Assembly: GCF_046614695.1 (NCBI RefSeq)
Contig: NZ_JBKKHQ010000013.1
Coordinates: 124,001-188,000 of the forward strand
Length of the DNA stretch: 64,000 nucleotides
Reading direction: 5' to 3'
DNA from: Pokkaliibacter sp046614695
GTDB lineage: Bacteria; Pseudomonadota; Gammaproteobacteria; Pseudomonadales; Balneatricaceae
Within the stretch, counting starts at the first letter, position 1. Each line of letters opens with the position of its first letter. Made by a program: the position numbers and the translations under genes. Under the pieces are notes generated by a model. The model did no database searches and was not told where the DNA came from. It was given only the letters and a program-made list of their open reading frames with translations. This document shows positions 24,920-34,597 of the stretch, piece after piece.

Positions 24920-26362
24920 TTAGATCAGCTGCAGTACCACACCGGCACACAGGCCGATCAGCACCGTCGCACCCGCACCCAGAGCAATCACCAGTGAAGG
25001 GCCCGCCAGGGTGGCTTCATCGGATTCCAGCAGAATGTCGGTGGGCAGTGTTTTCGCCGGTGCCGAGAAGAACACCAGCAGCACACGCAGGTAGTAGAAC
25101 AAGGAGCTTGCCGCTGCCAGGGTGGCAACCACCACCAGACCCAGCTGACCTTCACTCAGCGCCTGAGTAAAGATAAACAGCTTGGCGAAGAAGCCCGCAG
25201 TCGGAGGAATGCCCGCCAGTGACAACACCGCCACGGCCAGTGCAACACCGATCAGTGGATAACGACGGCCAACACCACGGTAGCCCTCTAGATCGGCAGT
25301 CGGGTTAATTCCCGCCAGCAGGCCGATCACACCAAAGCACACCAGATTCATCACCGCATAGGTCAGACCGTAAAACGCGGCAGACTGGAGCAGATCGGCA
25401 TTGGCATCCAGGTCACTGCTGATGGCAGATAGCGCCAGCAGGACGTAACCAAAATGCGCGACGGAGGAGTATGCCAGGAGGCGCTTGAAGTTGCGCTGAC
25501 GCATGGCCGCGAGGTTACCCCAGACCACACTCAGCACCACCATGCCGACAATAATCGGCTGAACAGCAGGCCAGATATCCGCCAGCTGCGAGGCCAGATT
25601 CAATGCAAACAGCAGCATCGCGATCTTGCCCACGGCAGCAATAAAGGCGGTGACCGGCGAGGTTGAGCCTTCAAAGACATCGGCCAGCCAGCAATGGAAT
25701 GGCGCAACGGCCAGTTCAAAACCGATCCCCACCAGCAGCATGCCGAGACCGACGATCACCAGGGTTTCGTTGGCGCGTGGCATGTTGATGGCATCGACAA
25801 TACCGTCGATATAGAGCGTGCCACTACCGGCATACATCAGAATGATACCGAACAGCATGATGGCGCCCGCAACAGTGGAGGTCACTGCATACTTAAAGCC
25901 GGCCTCAATGGCACCGCGACGCTTGGGCTGCCAGGCGATCATCGCCATCACCGACAGCGCGGTGAGTTCCATGCCGAGGAAGGCTGCCAGCAGGTTGCTT
26001 GCCGCAGAGAGGATGAAGGTTCCGGTCACCGCAAACAGCACCAGCGAGCAGAACATTTCATCGACTTCACCGCTCAGCTGCTGATCACGCCATGCCAGCA
26101 GCAAGGTCGCCACACCACCGGCGGCAAACAGCAGCCAGCCGTGACGGGTCACCGGGTCCAGCGTAATGAAGTTCTCGACCGTGGCAGAGCCATGAGGAAT
26201 CAGCAGTACCGCAATGGCCGCCAGTAGCAGCGTGATACTGCCGTAAAAGGCGGCAGTAGCTGCATTGCGTGCACCAGGCCAGACGCCGATCAGAAGAACA
26301 ATCAGGCCACCGATGCCCGCCAGCGCGGGCGCAAGGACGGGGTAAAAATCAATTGGCGGCAT
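24920..26362 (-). CDS. nuoN: NADH-quinone oxidoreductase subunit N
   Basis: 480 residues, polytopic membrane subunit of complex I, one of the three antiporter-like proton-pumping subunits (with NuoL and NuoM). About 14 hydrophobic helices; the typical 'LLAYSSVAHFGYVLLAL' helix with its lysine neighbours and the ELTALSVMAM region (Glu on a helix in the pumping path) are present. It is the last gene of the operon. ATG 26362 overlaps the nuoM end by 14 bp; a GTG two codons further upstream is the alternative. Confidence 0.95.
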   Translation of the reverse strand: MPPIDFYPVLAPALAGIGGLIVLLIGVWPGARNAATAAFYGSITLLLAAIAVLLIPHGSATVENFITLDPVTRHGWLLFAAGGVATLLLAWRDQQLSGEVDEMFCSLVLFAVTGTFILSAASNLLAAFLGMELTALSVMAMIAWQPKRRGAIEAGFKYAVTSTVAGAIMLFGIILMYAGSGTLYIDGIVDAINMPRANETLVIVGLGMLLVGIGFELAVAPFHCWLADVFEGSTSPVTAFIAAVGKIAMLLFALNLASQLADIWPAVQPIIVGMVVLSVVWGNLAAMRQRNFKRLLAYSSVAHFGYVLLALSAISSDLDANADLLQSAAFYGLTYAVMNLVCFGVIGLLAGINPTADLEGYRGVGRRYPLIGVALAVAVLSLAGIPPTAGFFAKLFIFTQALSEGQLGLVVVATLAAASSLFYYLRVLLVFFSAPAKTLPTDILLESDEATLAGPSLVIALGAGATVLIGLCAGVVLQLI

Positions 26363-27833
26363 ACACACCCCCGGTCATCAGGTGCAGGGCGCTGGCAATC
26401 ATATCCGCGCCCGGCAAGTGGATAGCATCAATCATCAGCTGTGGCAGCAAACCAACCACCAGCACCGCAATAATCAGCAGGCTAAGCGCCGCTTTTTCAC
26501 GCACGGCCAGATCCGGCAGTGGCTGACTGATGCGCGGGTTATCACCGCCCAACATGACACGACCATAGACTTTCACGCCGTAGATTACCGACAGCAAAAT
26601 GGTCACGGCAGCCACGCTACCCCAGCCAATATGACGGCTGATGGCACCGGCCAGAATCAGTGCTTCGCCTGCGAAGTTGGCCAGGCCCGGCATACCGACA
26701 GTGGCAACGATGAAGAACAGAAAGCACATGGACAGCTTGGGCATCTGACGATAGAGACCGCCGACATTGGCGTACTCACCGTCAAGACCGCGATCCAGCA
26801 GCAGCGCCGCAATCGCAAACAGGCCGGTAACGGACAGACCGTGCGCGATCAGCTGCAGCGCCATGCCGTTCAACGCCTGTGTCTGCCAGGCAAACAGCGC
26901 CAGAACGGCGATGTTCATGTGGCTGATACTGGACCAGGCAATAACACCACGAAGGTCGGTCTGACGAATCGCCTGCAAGGCACCGTAGATCGTGCCGATA
27001 GCACCAATCGCCATGCCACAGGTGGCGAAGGCTTCGGTGACATCCGGCATCAGCGGCATGGTGAAACGCCAAAGACCGTAGATACCCGCGTTAGCCATCG
27101 CGCCGGAAAGCATGATGATGGCGCTGGGATCACCCTTGCGATAGGCCAGAGGTGCCCAGAAATGCAGTGGGAACATCGGCACTTTGACACCGAAACCCAC
27201 CAGCAGCCCACAAAGCACCAGCCACACAATCGACGAAGTACCGCGCAGTGGCGTCTGCACCAGCTGACCATAGTCAAAGGTGTACACACCGGTCTGGGAG
27301 CCGTGAACGATAAACAGCAGAATCAACGCCACCAGCATCAGCAAAGAGGCGGTCACCGTCACCAGCATGAAGCGTGTCGCTGCCACCCGTGAATCACGCT
27401 CGCCCCAGAAGGACAGCATGAAATACATGGGGATCAGCATCAGTTCCCAGAACACGTAGAACAGGATCAGGTCATAGGCCGCGAACAGGCCAAGCATGCC
27501 GCTCAGGGTACCGAGCATCAGCGGGCCAAAAGCTTCCCAGCGCTCGATACGTTTCCAGCCCACCAGAATGGCAATCACCGCCAGCGCACCACTCAGTGCC
27601 GCCAGCACCAGACCCAGTCCGTGCAATTGCAGGTGGTAGTGGATGCCATATTGCGGCACCCAGAGTACATCCAGTGACAAAGGCTTGCCGCCAAGGGCCA
27701 GACCAAAGAGCACCAGGGTTTCAATGGACGTCACCGCCAGCGTCAGCGAGCGGGCAAGATTCCCCTTGCCGCGGCAGCCAAGCCAGATGGCCAGTGCTGC
27801 CAGGAGGGGGAGATAAATCACAACGTTAAGCAT
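26349..27833 (-). CDS. nuoM: NADH-quinone oxidoreductase subunit M
   Basis: 494 residues, antiporter-like membrane subunit of complex I. Hydrophobic throughout; contains the conserved helix FYVFWELMLIPMYFML with the essential Glu, and RGVIAWSSISHMNIAVLALF corresponding to the broken helix. Works with NuoL and NuoN in proton translocation. It starts 14 bp after the nuoL stop, in the same transcript. Confidence 0.95.
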   Translation of the reverse strand: MLNVVIYLPLLAALAIWLGCRGKGNLARSLTLAVTSIETLVLFGLALGGKPLSLDVLWVPQYGIHYHLQLHGLGLVLAALSGALAVIAILVGWKRIERWEAFGPLMLGTLSGMLGLFAAYDLILFYVFWELMLIPMYFMLSFWGERDSRVAATRFMLVTVTASLLMLVALILLFIVHGSQTGVYTFDYGQLVQTPLRGTSSIVWLVLCGLLVGFGVKVPMFPLHFWAPLAYRKGDPSAIIMLSGAMANAGIYGLWRFTMPLMPDVTEAFATCGMAIGAIGTIYGALQAIRQTDLRGVIAWSSISHMNIAVLALFAWQTQALNGMALQLIAHGLSVTGLFAIAALLLDRGLDGEYANVGGLYRQMPKLSMCFLFFIVATVGMPGLANFAGEALILAGAISRHIGWGSVAAVTILLSVIYGVKVYGRVMLGGDNPRISQPLPDLAVREKAALSLLIIAVLVVGLLPQLMIDAIHLPGADMIASALHLMTGGVYAAN

Positions 27834-27847
27834 TTCCCGCTCCTTCC

Positions 27848-29752
27848 TTAACCGCTGATGACAGCGTTACTGAACACCAGCAGTGCAATCAGCAGCACCA
27901 CGCCAATAATCAGTACCTGCACATAACGGCTGATCGTCTGTCCCTGGGCCCGACTGGCAAGCGCACTGCCACAAAGCATGACCCTGCGCACACCGTGCAC
28001 CAGAATACCGTTCAGCAGCAGCCCATCGACCAGCAGCCCCACTACCGCACAGAGACCGTTGAAGGGTGCGATAATCAGCACTTTGGCAAGATCGTCGATA
28101 TAGAGGGCACGGGTCAGGAAGCCAAGGCTGCCCAGACCACGACCGGTACGGGCCTCGGACTTGGACAGCGGCCAGGCCACCAGAATACCCACCACTGCGG
28201 CCAGCGCACCGAGCAGTTCCAGCAACTCGCCTGCATGACCTTCTGGCAGCGCCACGCTGCTAAGCACAGGCTCAAGCCAAGGCAGCAGCAGATGCGGGCC
28301 GAAGTCCCAGCTGTCAGGCAGCTGAATAAAGCCAAGACAGATACTGCCGATGGCCAGCAGGCCCAGTGGCAGCTTCATCGCCCAGGTCATTTTGTAGTCA
28401 TGGATTTCAGTACGTGGCTTGCCGGTGAACACCAGGAAGTACATACGCATGGAGTAGATACCGGTCAGCAGTGCCCCCACCAGACCCAGGCCAGCAAGGA
28501 AGGCACCGTGTGGCGCAGTAAAGGTCGCAGCAATGATGGCATCCTTACTGTAGAAGCTTGCGGTCACCAGCGGCAGCGCCGCCAGTGCCAGACTTCCGGC
28601 CAGATAGGCATAGCTCAGGAACTTCTGCTTCTTGTGCAGGCCGCCCATGTTGCGGATGTCATGATCATGATGATAGGCCTCGATGATGACACCGGAGCTC
28701 ATGAACATCAGCGCCTTAAAGCAGGCATGCACCGCCAGATGGAACAGCGCCAGTGAGTAGGCACCGACACCCAGCGCAGCAAACATGTAGCCGATCTGAC
28801 TGATGGTGGAGTACGCCAGAATGCGTTTGATGTCGTTCTGGCCGAGCGCGCTCACGGAGGCATACAAGGCGGTGAAGGCACCGACCAGTGCCACCCACCA
28901 GCGCACATCCGGCACCAAGTCAAACAGCACATGGGTACGGGCAATCAGGTAGACACCGGCGGTGATCATGGTCGCTGCGTGAATCAGTGCCGAGACCGTT
29001 GACGGGCCGGCCATCGCATCAGGCAACCACACATGCAGCGGGAACTGCGCTGACTTGGCAAAAGCCCCCAGCATAAAGAGGATACAGATCGCTGCGATCA
29101 TGCCGGTGGGCGCCTGAGGCGCGGCATCGAAGATCGTCTGCAGATCCAGGCTCTGAAACTGCATAAAGCACAGGAAGATACCGATGGCCAGCGCCGTATC
29201 ACCAATACGGGTGGTGACGAAGGCCTTGCGACCGGCATAGACGTTCTGCTCTTTACCGTAGTAATGGGACACCAGTGCGTAGGAGCACAGACCCATGATT
29301 TCCCAACCGGCGTACAGCAGGATCAGGTTATCCGCAGTAATGAACAGCAGCATGCCGCCCACGAACAGGTTGAGGTAGGCAAAGTAGCGACGCTCACCAA
29401 AGTCATGGCGCATGTACTGGGTCGAGAACAGGTGGATCAGCAAACCGACCCAGGCACTGACCGAAGCCATGACCAGGGTGAAGCGATCAACACGGAAGCC
29501 GACATGCAGGTTCCAGTTGCCGATATGCATCCAGGTGTAAGCTTGCTGTACCGGCATATCCCAGTTACCGCTCAGCCACAACAGGGCCACCAGCACCGCA
29601 GAGACCAGCACCATCAGCGTGGCGATCACGCCGTAAACACGGGTGGGTAAACCCTCCAGCAGGATAATCAGTAGCGCACCCAGTAATGGCGCGCAGGGAA
29701 TCATCCACAGCAGCGAGTGCATCATCGGCAGATTCATCAGGGCATCACTCAT
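27848..29752 (-). CDS. nuoL: NADH-quinone oxidoreductase subunit L
   Basis: 634 residues, the largest antiporter-like subunit of complex I, at the distal end of the membrane arm. The conserved LLYAGWEIMGLCSYALV (Glu in the proton channel), QFPLHVWLPDAMAGPSTVSA and ILAYSTISQIGYMFAALG segments are present, and the C-terminal lateral-helix region follows after about residue 500. Its start overlaps the nuoK stop by 4 bases (ATGA). Confidence 0.95.
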   Translation of the reverse strand: MSDALMNLPMMHSLLWMIPCAPLLGALLIILLEGLPTRVYGVIATLMVLVSAVLVALLWLSGNWDMPVQQAYTWMHIGNWNLHVGFRVDRFTLVMASVSAWVGLLIHLFSTQYMRHDFGERRYFAYLNLFVGGMLLFITADNLILLYAGWEIMGLCSYALVSHYYGKEQNVYAGRKAFVTTRIGDTALAIGIFLCFMQFQSLDLQTIFDAAPQAPTGMIAAICILFMLGAFAKSAQFPLHVWLPDAMAGPSTVSALIHAATMITAGVYLIARTHVLFDLVPDVRWWVALVGAFTALYASVSALGQNDIKRILAYSTISQIGYMFAALGVGAYSLALFHLAVHACFKALMFMSSGVIIEAYHHDHDIRNMGGLHKKQKFLSYAYLAGSLALAALPLVTASFYSKDAIIAATFTAPHGAFLAGLGLVGALLTGIYSMRMYFLVFTGKPRTEIHDYKMTWAMKLPLGLLAIGSICLGFIQLPDSWDFGPHLLLPWLEPVLSSVALPEGHAGELLELLGALAAVVGILVAWPLSKSEARTGRGLGSLGFLTRALYIDDLAKVLIIAPFNGLCAVVGLLVDGLLLNGILVHGVRRVMLCGSALASRAQGQTISRYVQVLIIGVVLLIALLVFSNAVISG

Positions 29753-30075
29753 AGCAGACGCTCCTTCTGTTCGAGGGAGTCCTGCAGTTGATTGAGCTGA
29801 TCGATGCGGCTGACCTTGAGGTAACGGTAGCTCATCATCGCCAGCAACAGGGTGATCGCCAGCTCACTACCGGCCACCAGCATCATGAACAGGCTCAGTA
29901 CCTGGCCATCGGCACTGTGCCAGTACTGGCCAGCAGCGACAGCGGCCAGTACGGCGCCGTTGGTCATGACTTCAATCCCCATGAGGATGAACAGCATCTG
30001 ACGGCGCACCAGCACGATGGCGACACCGAGGCCGAACAGCAGAAAGGAGACAAACAAAATGGCTATCAGATTCAC
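29749..30075 (-). CDS. nuoK: NADH-quinone oxidoreductase subunit K
   Basis: 108 residues with three transmembrane helices; MGIEVMTNGA contains the conserved Glu in helix 2 and a second acidic residue lies in AGSELAITL, both known in the family as part of the proton path. Overlaps nuoJ and nuoL by 4 bases each, indicating translational coupling. Confidence 0.95.
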   Translation of the reverse strand: MNLIAILFVSFLLFGLGVAIVLVRRQMLFILMGIEVMTNGAVLAAVAAGQYWHSADGQVLSLFMMLVAGSELAITLLLAMMSYRYLKVSRIDQLNQLQDSLEQKERLL

Positions 30076-30638
30076 GCCTGGCCTCCTTGGCTGACGGGTT
30101 TCTTCAGCGCATTGGCATGGGCGTTTTCCACCTGCGCCTGCTGGTCATGCTGAAGATGACGGGCGAAGTACAGCACTCCCACCAGCGCCGCCAGCAGCAG
30201 TGTGGAGACCGCTTCAACGGCCAGTTTGTAGTGACCAAACAGCAGTTCACCGACCTCTTTGGAGTTGACCATGTGTGGATCAACCATATTCACATCGACA
30301 CCACCAAACAGCACCAGAGCCAGTTCAACCAGCAGCACCGCCAGCAGAATCAGACCGGGCCACAGGCTCTTGTCAGCGCCATCAAAGGGAAAGGTTTCCT
30401 GTACGGGGCTGAGCATGATCACGAAAACAAACAACACCATGATGGCGCCGACGTAGAGAATCAGCTGCATCATTGCGATAAAGGGCGCGCCCAGGAGATA
30501 GAACACCAGCGCCAGCGCCACCATCGACGAGGTCAGGTAGACCGCGCCATGCATGGGCTTTCTGACAAACAGCAGACTGCCCGCGCAGATGACTGCAACG
30601 GCCAGTGCCAGCCAGAAGACGATTTGCCACAGCAACAT
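30072..30638 (-). CDS. nuoJ: NADH-quinone oxidoreductase subunit J
   Basis: 188 residues, five hydrophobic helices, membrane subunit between the quinone module and the pump module. The MHGAVYLTSSMVALALVFYL and ILYVGAIMVLFVFVIML helices are typical. ATG 30638 with GAGGAG 6 bases upstream is chosen over an upstream in-frame start at 30698, which would add 20 residues overlapping nuoI. Confidence 0.95.
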   Translation of the reverse strand: MLLWQIVFWLALAVAVICAGSLLFVRKPMHGAVYLTSSMVALALVFYLLGAPFIAMMQLILYVGAIMVLFVFVIMLSPVQETFPFDGADKSLWPGLILLAVLLVELALVLFGGVDVNMVDPHMVNSKEVGELLFGHYKLAVEAVSTLLLAALVGVLYFARHLQHDQQAQVENAHANALKKPVSQGGQA

Positions 30639-30651
30639 GGATGTCTCCTCC

Positions 30652-31191
30652 TCAGGGCAGTAGCGTGTAGACGTCGACCGGGGGCTTTTCGTTCGCACCC
30701 TCGCCTACGTCCTTGCCACGAATGGGAACCCCGGCGTTTTTGAAATAATCAAACTCCGGGTACTTGCCGGTGTGGTTCTCCAGCAACCGTGACTTGTCAT
30801 AGACCAGTTCCGCGCGGGAGCTGGCACCCATTTCAAAGTCATTGGTGGTCTGGATCGCACGGGTCGGACAGGCCTCTTCGCACATCCCGCAGAAAATGCA
30901 GCGGGTGAAGTCGATCTCGAACTTCTCGGCGTAGCGGCGCTCGTCATCCTCACGCTCAGCACCCTGAATGGTGATGGCGTTGGACGGACAGACCGACGAA
31001 CAGAGGTAACAGGCCACGCAGCGCTCTTCACCTTCCGGGGTCACGGTCAGGATCAGACGACCGCGCCAGCGCTCAGGCAGATCGGGTTTTTCGGCGGGAT
31101 AGCACACCGTGTCACGCTCTTCAAACGCGTGTTTCAGCGTCGTCTTGAACGCACCGGTGATCTCGCCGACCCAGTGTTTCAGGTTTTTCAT
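30652..31191 (-). CDS. nuoI: NADH-quinone oxidoreductase subunit I (2x[4Fe-4S])
   Basis: 179 residues. Two ferredoxin motifs C-V-A-C-Y-L-C-S-S-V-C-P and C-I-F-C-G-M-C-E-E-A-C-P bind clusters N6a and N6b, which relay electrons from NuoG towards NuoB. The N-terminal amphipathic helix anchors it to the membrane arm. GGAG lies 7 bases before ATG. The 101-bp gap to nuoH contains a small TCCGGT/ACCGGA hairpin around 31218-31233. Confidence 0.96.
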   Translation of the reverse strand: MKNLKHWVGEITGAFKTTLKHAFEERDTVCYPAEKPDLPERWRGRLILTVTPEGEERCVACYLCSSVCPSNAITIQGAEREDDERRYAEKFEIDFTRCIFCGMCEEACPTRAIQTTNDFEMGASSRAELVYDKSRLLENHTGKYPEFDYFKNAGVPIRGKDVGEGANEKPPVDVYTLLP

Positions 31192-31292
31192 GATGAACTC
31201 CAGCGCCCGTCTTTTCCGGTCAGAACCGGACGGCGACGCTGTGCGCCGCCTGACAGGTCAGTAAAGGGTAATTCCGTCGTGAACCCCATGGT

Positions 31293-32270
31293 TTACATCC
31301 AGATCGCCGCGACCAGCGCGGTGCCAATGATGTTGACCAGGCCCAGTGGCAGCAGGTATTTCCAGCCGAAGTTCATCAGCTGATCCCAGCGCACACGAGG
31401 CACACTGGCGCGCATCCAGATAAAGAAGAACAGCAGCGCCAGGGTTTTCAGGGCAAACCAGACCACACCGACAATCGGGTAGGTCTCTGCCCAGGGGCCA
31501 TGCCAGCCGCCCAGATACAGGGTAGTGGTCAGGCAGGAGATAAAGATGATGCCGAGGTATTCACCGAGGAAGAACATGGCGAATGGCATGCCGCCGTACT
31601 CGGTGTTGAAACCGGCCGCCAGCTCGTTTTCAGCTTCGGGCAAGTCAAAGGGCAGACGGTTGGTCTCGGCAATACCGGCAATAAAGAACACGATAAAGCC
31701 CAGCGGCTGCAGGAAGATGTAGGCAATGTGCTGCTGCAGCACGATGTCTTCGAGGCTGAAGGAGCCGGCCAGCAGCACCACACCCAGCAGCGCCACGCCC
31801 ATGGCCAACTCATAGCTGATCAGCTGGGCGATGGTACGGATGGAGCCAAGTACCGTGTACTTGGTGCTGGACGACCAGCCACCCAGGAAGATGCCGTACA
31901 CGTGCAGCGAGCTTAAGCCGAGGATAAACAGCAAACCGACGTTGAATTCGGCGGCAAAGCTGATGCCCTTGCCGATCGGCACGACCACAAAGCTCAGGAG
32001 CACGGTCACAACGACCAGCACGGGCGCCAGCTTGTAGAGTTTCTGGTCAACGAAGCCCGGCAGGAAGTATTCCTTGGTCAGCAGTTTGACCGCATCGGCA
32101 ATCGCCTGCAGCAAACCGAAAGGCCCGGCCTGGTTGGGGCCGTAGCGGTTCTGCAGAAGGCCAAGAATACGGCGCTCACCGAAGACGGTAAAACCGGCCG
32201 CCAGAATCAGGCCCAGAATCACCACCACCATGGCAATCAGGATCAGGGGCCAGTAAATCCATGCGCTCAT
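31293..32270 (-). CDS. nuoH: NADH-quinone oxidoreductase subunit H
   Basis: 325 residues, eight predicted helices; forms the quinone-binding chamber with NuoB and NuoD. Conserved NRYGPNQAGPFGLLQ loop (quinone entry) and GIAETNRLPFDLPEAENEL with its acidic cluster are present. Start overlaps the nuoG stop by 4 bases (ATGA). Confidence 0.96.
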   Translation of the reverse strand: MSAWIYWPLILIAMVVVILGLILAAGFTVFGERRILGLLQNRYGPNQAGPFGLLQAIADAVKLLTKEYFLPGFVDQKLYKLAPVLVVVTVLLSFVVVPIGKGISFAAEFNVGLLFILGLSSLHVYGIFLGGWSSSTKYTVLGSIRTIAQLISYELAMGVALLGVVLLAGSFSLEDIVLQQHIAYIFLQPLGFIVFFIAGIAETNRLPFDLPEAENELAAGFNTEYGGMPFAMFFLGEYLGIIFISCLTTTLYLGGWHGPWAETYPIVGVVWFALKTLALLFFFIWMRASVPRVRWDQLMNFGWKYLLPLGLVNIIGTALVAAIWM

Positions 32271-34597
32271 AGACTCGCTCCTCCATGGCTGCTGGTACCG
32301 GGGGTGAACTGCTGTACGGCAGGATCCGTCACGCTATCCGCTTCCGCCAGTTTCATGGCTTGCGTCAGGGTGATACCCAGACCCGGACGGCTGGCCAGCT
32401 CACCAAAGGCGCGACGGGAAATACCCACACAGCCTTCGGCCATGAATTTCACCAGACGTACCGGCAGGGTCAGCTGCTTGCCATTGCTGCTCAGGGTCAG
32501 ACGGCTGTGTTTATCCAGCGTCAGGCCGAGGGACCTGGCATAGTCAGGGTGAATCGCCACTTCGTCATGGGGTAGCAGCGATGCCAGCTCCTTGCTGTAG
32601 AGCGCGACCTCATCTTCACCGTGCCAGGCACTGAGTACCAGTGAGGTGCTGTCGCCAGGCACCAGCGGCAGACGGCTGGCGATGGTCAGACCCGGTGCGG
32701 GCAGGCGTGCATCCTTGCTCGCAGGCATCAGCGACTGCAGCTGTGACTGCATGGCAGAACGCGCGGTGCTATCCAGCAGATTCACCAGTTCATCCTGCAG
32801 CAGTACGGTTTCATTACGGGTATAGGCTTTGGCGAAATTCTGCACACGGCCTTCATAGTTGATGAAAAGACCATTGCGCTCACTGACCGCCGCAGAAGGA
32901 ATCACCACAGTGGCCGCCTGAACGGTGGCGCTGTGGATATGATCCACCACAATCAGATGCTGAACTTGCTTGAGGGCTGCGCTCCAGCGCGCACCCTGCC
33001 AGCCGCTCATGGGGTCATGACCGACCACCAGCAGGGCATTGACCTGTCCCTGCTCAACCGCTTCCAGCAGTGCATCGGCACTTCCGGCAGGGCTGATACG
33101 CGCCACACCGGCACTGTTCGCCTCCGGCAGCGCAAAGCCCAGTTTGGTGTTCTCGCCCATGGCCGCTGCCAGTTCGCCCAACGCCTTGATGGCGGTGACC
33201 GGCATCAGCTCGGCAACCCCCAACAGCACAGGGTTGGCAGCATTTTTCAGCAGCGCACTCCAGCTATTGGCTTCAGCAGAAGGCAGTTCAGAGATCAGTT
33301 TTTGCAGCAGATCAGCCCAACGGGAAGGCGTCTGACGCTGCGCACTCAGGCTTGGCTGGGTGCGGGTCAGCTCTGCCAGCAGCGATGGCGCAGCATGAAT
33401 CATCAGTACCGGCACACCGCCTTTCAGAGCCTGACGCACGGCCAGCTCCATCATGGGGGCATGCTCGGTCAGCTCACCGACCACAACGATGCAGTCTGCC
33501 GCTTCGATATCCCTCAGGCTGGGCGCATTACCACTCAGGTTCACCGCCGTTTTCACGCGACCTTCAACGACGCCATCACCAAAGGCGCTGAACGGCGCTT
33601 TCAGGCTATCGGCCAGCTGTGCCAGCGTGAGGTTCGTCACCAGATCTTCACGACCGGAACCCAGCACACCCCAACGCACACCACTGACGTTCATGGCTTC
33701 TTTGAGTACATCGAAGGGTTTGCCTTCACGTGGCTGACCACCGACCAGCACCTGCAAAGGACGATCCGTCGCTTCGGAGGCGTGTGGCGCGTAGCGACCA
33801 CGGTCACAGATAAAGTGCGCATTCACCGCGCCGTTTTCTTCCGGCACGATGCGACGCAATGAACCTGCGCGGGCACCCGGTTCCACATGACAGCCCACGC
33901 TGCAATGGCCGCAAATGGAGCTGCTCTTTTTCAGCATCCAGGTACGGGAATATTTGCGGCGGAAAACCTTGTCAGTAAAGGTGCCGGTCGGGCAAACAGT
34001 GATGATGTTACCGGCGAAGGGGCTGTCGAAGGCGCCATCGTCGATACGGCGGAACAGCACGTTGTTACGCGAACCCATGGCGCCGAAGTCGTTACCCAGC
34101 GCGTAATCCTGATAGAAACGCACACAGCGGTAACAGGTGATGCAGCGGTTCGCGGTATTCCACACCAGCGGGCCAAGCTGCTGGTTGGGGTAGGTTTTCT
34201 TCTGGCCATCGAAACGACGGTAGGCATGGCCGACTTCCACGGTCATGTTCTGCAGGTGGCAGTCGCCGCCTTCATCACAGACCGGACAGTCGTTCGGGTG
34301 ACGGGTCATGTAGAACTCGACCATGGTTTTCGACACGCCGGGCGCCTTGTCGCTCTGGGCGAACTTAAAGCGCATGCCATCCTGTGCTTTCAGGGTACAG
34401 GTCATGACGGTACGTGGCTGCTCGCCTTCACGACTCGGCACGGTTTCCATCGCACAGACGCGGCAGGAACCCACCGCACCCAGCGCCGGGTGGTAGCAGA
34501 AGTAAGGCACTTCGATGTTGGCACGCTGCGCGGCATCCAACACGTTGTCGCCGGGCTGGAATTCAACCGGCTGATCATCGATATAGAGGGTTCCCAT
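32267..34597 (-). CDS. nuoG: NADH-quinone oxidoreductase subunit G
   Basis: 776 residues. N-terminal [2Fe-2S] ligands (CYHPALGAVGSCRVC...TC), the H-P-N-D-C-P-V-C-D-E-G-G-D-C motif of cluster N5, C-I-T-C-Y-R-C...VCPTG for N4, and CGHCSVGC...FICDRGRY which would hold the off-path cluster N7 seen in E. coli-type enzymes. A molybdopterin-oxidoreductase-like domain follows (about residues 225-770) without the cofactor function. ATG overlaps the nuoF stop (TGATG). Confidence 0.95.
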   Translation of the reverse strand: MGTLYIDDQPVEFQPGDNVLDAAQRANIEVPYFCYHPALGAVGSCRVCAMETVPSREGEQPRTVMTCTLKAQDGMRFKFAQSDKAPGVSKTMVEFYMTRHPNDCPVCDEGGDCHLQNMTVEVGHAYRRFDGQKKTYPNQQLGPLVWNTANRCITCYRCVRFYQDYALGNDFGAMGSRNNVLFRRIDDGAFDSPFAGNIITVCPTGTFTDKVFRRKYSRTWMLKKSSSICGHCSVGCHVEPGARAGSLRRIVPEENGAVNAHFICDRGRYAPHASEATDRPLQVLVGGQPREGKPFDVLKEAMNVSGVRWGVLGSGREDLVTNLTLAQLADSLKAPFSAFGDGVVEGRVKTAVNLSGNAPSLRDIEAADCIVVVGELTEHAPMMELAVRQALKGGVPVLMIHAAPSLLAELTRTQPSLSAQRQTPSRWADLLQKLISELPSAEANSWSALLKNAANPVLLGVAELMPVTAIKALGELAAAMGENTKLGFALPEANSAGVARISPAGSADALLEAVEQGQVNALLVVGHDPMSGWQGARWSAALKQVQHLIVVDHIHSATVQAATVVIPSAAVSERNGLFINYEGRVQNFAKAYTRNETVLLQDELVNLLDSTARSAMQSQLQSLMPASKDARLPAPGLTIASRLPLVPGDSTSLVLSAWHGEDEVALYSKELASLLPHDEVAIHPDYARSLGLTLDKHSRLTLSSNGKQLTLPVRLVKFMAEGCVGISRRAFGELASRPGLGITLTQAMKLAEADSVTDPAVQQFTPGTSSHGGASL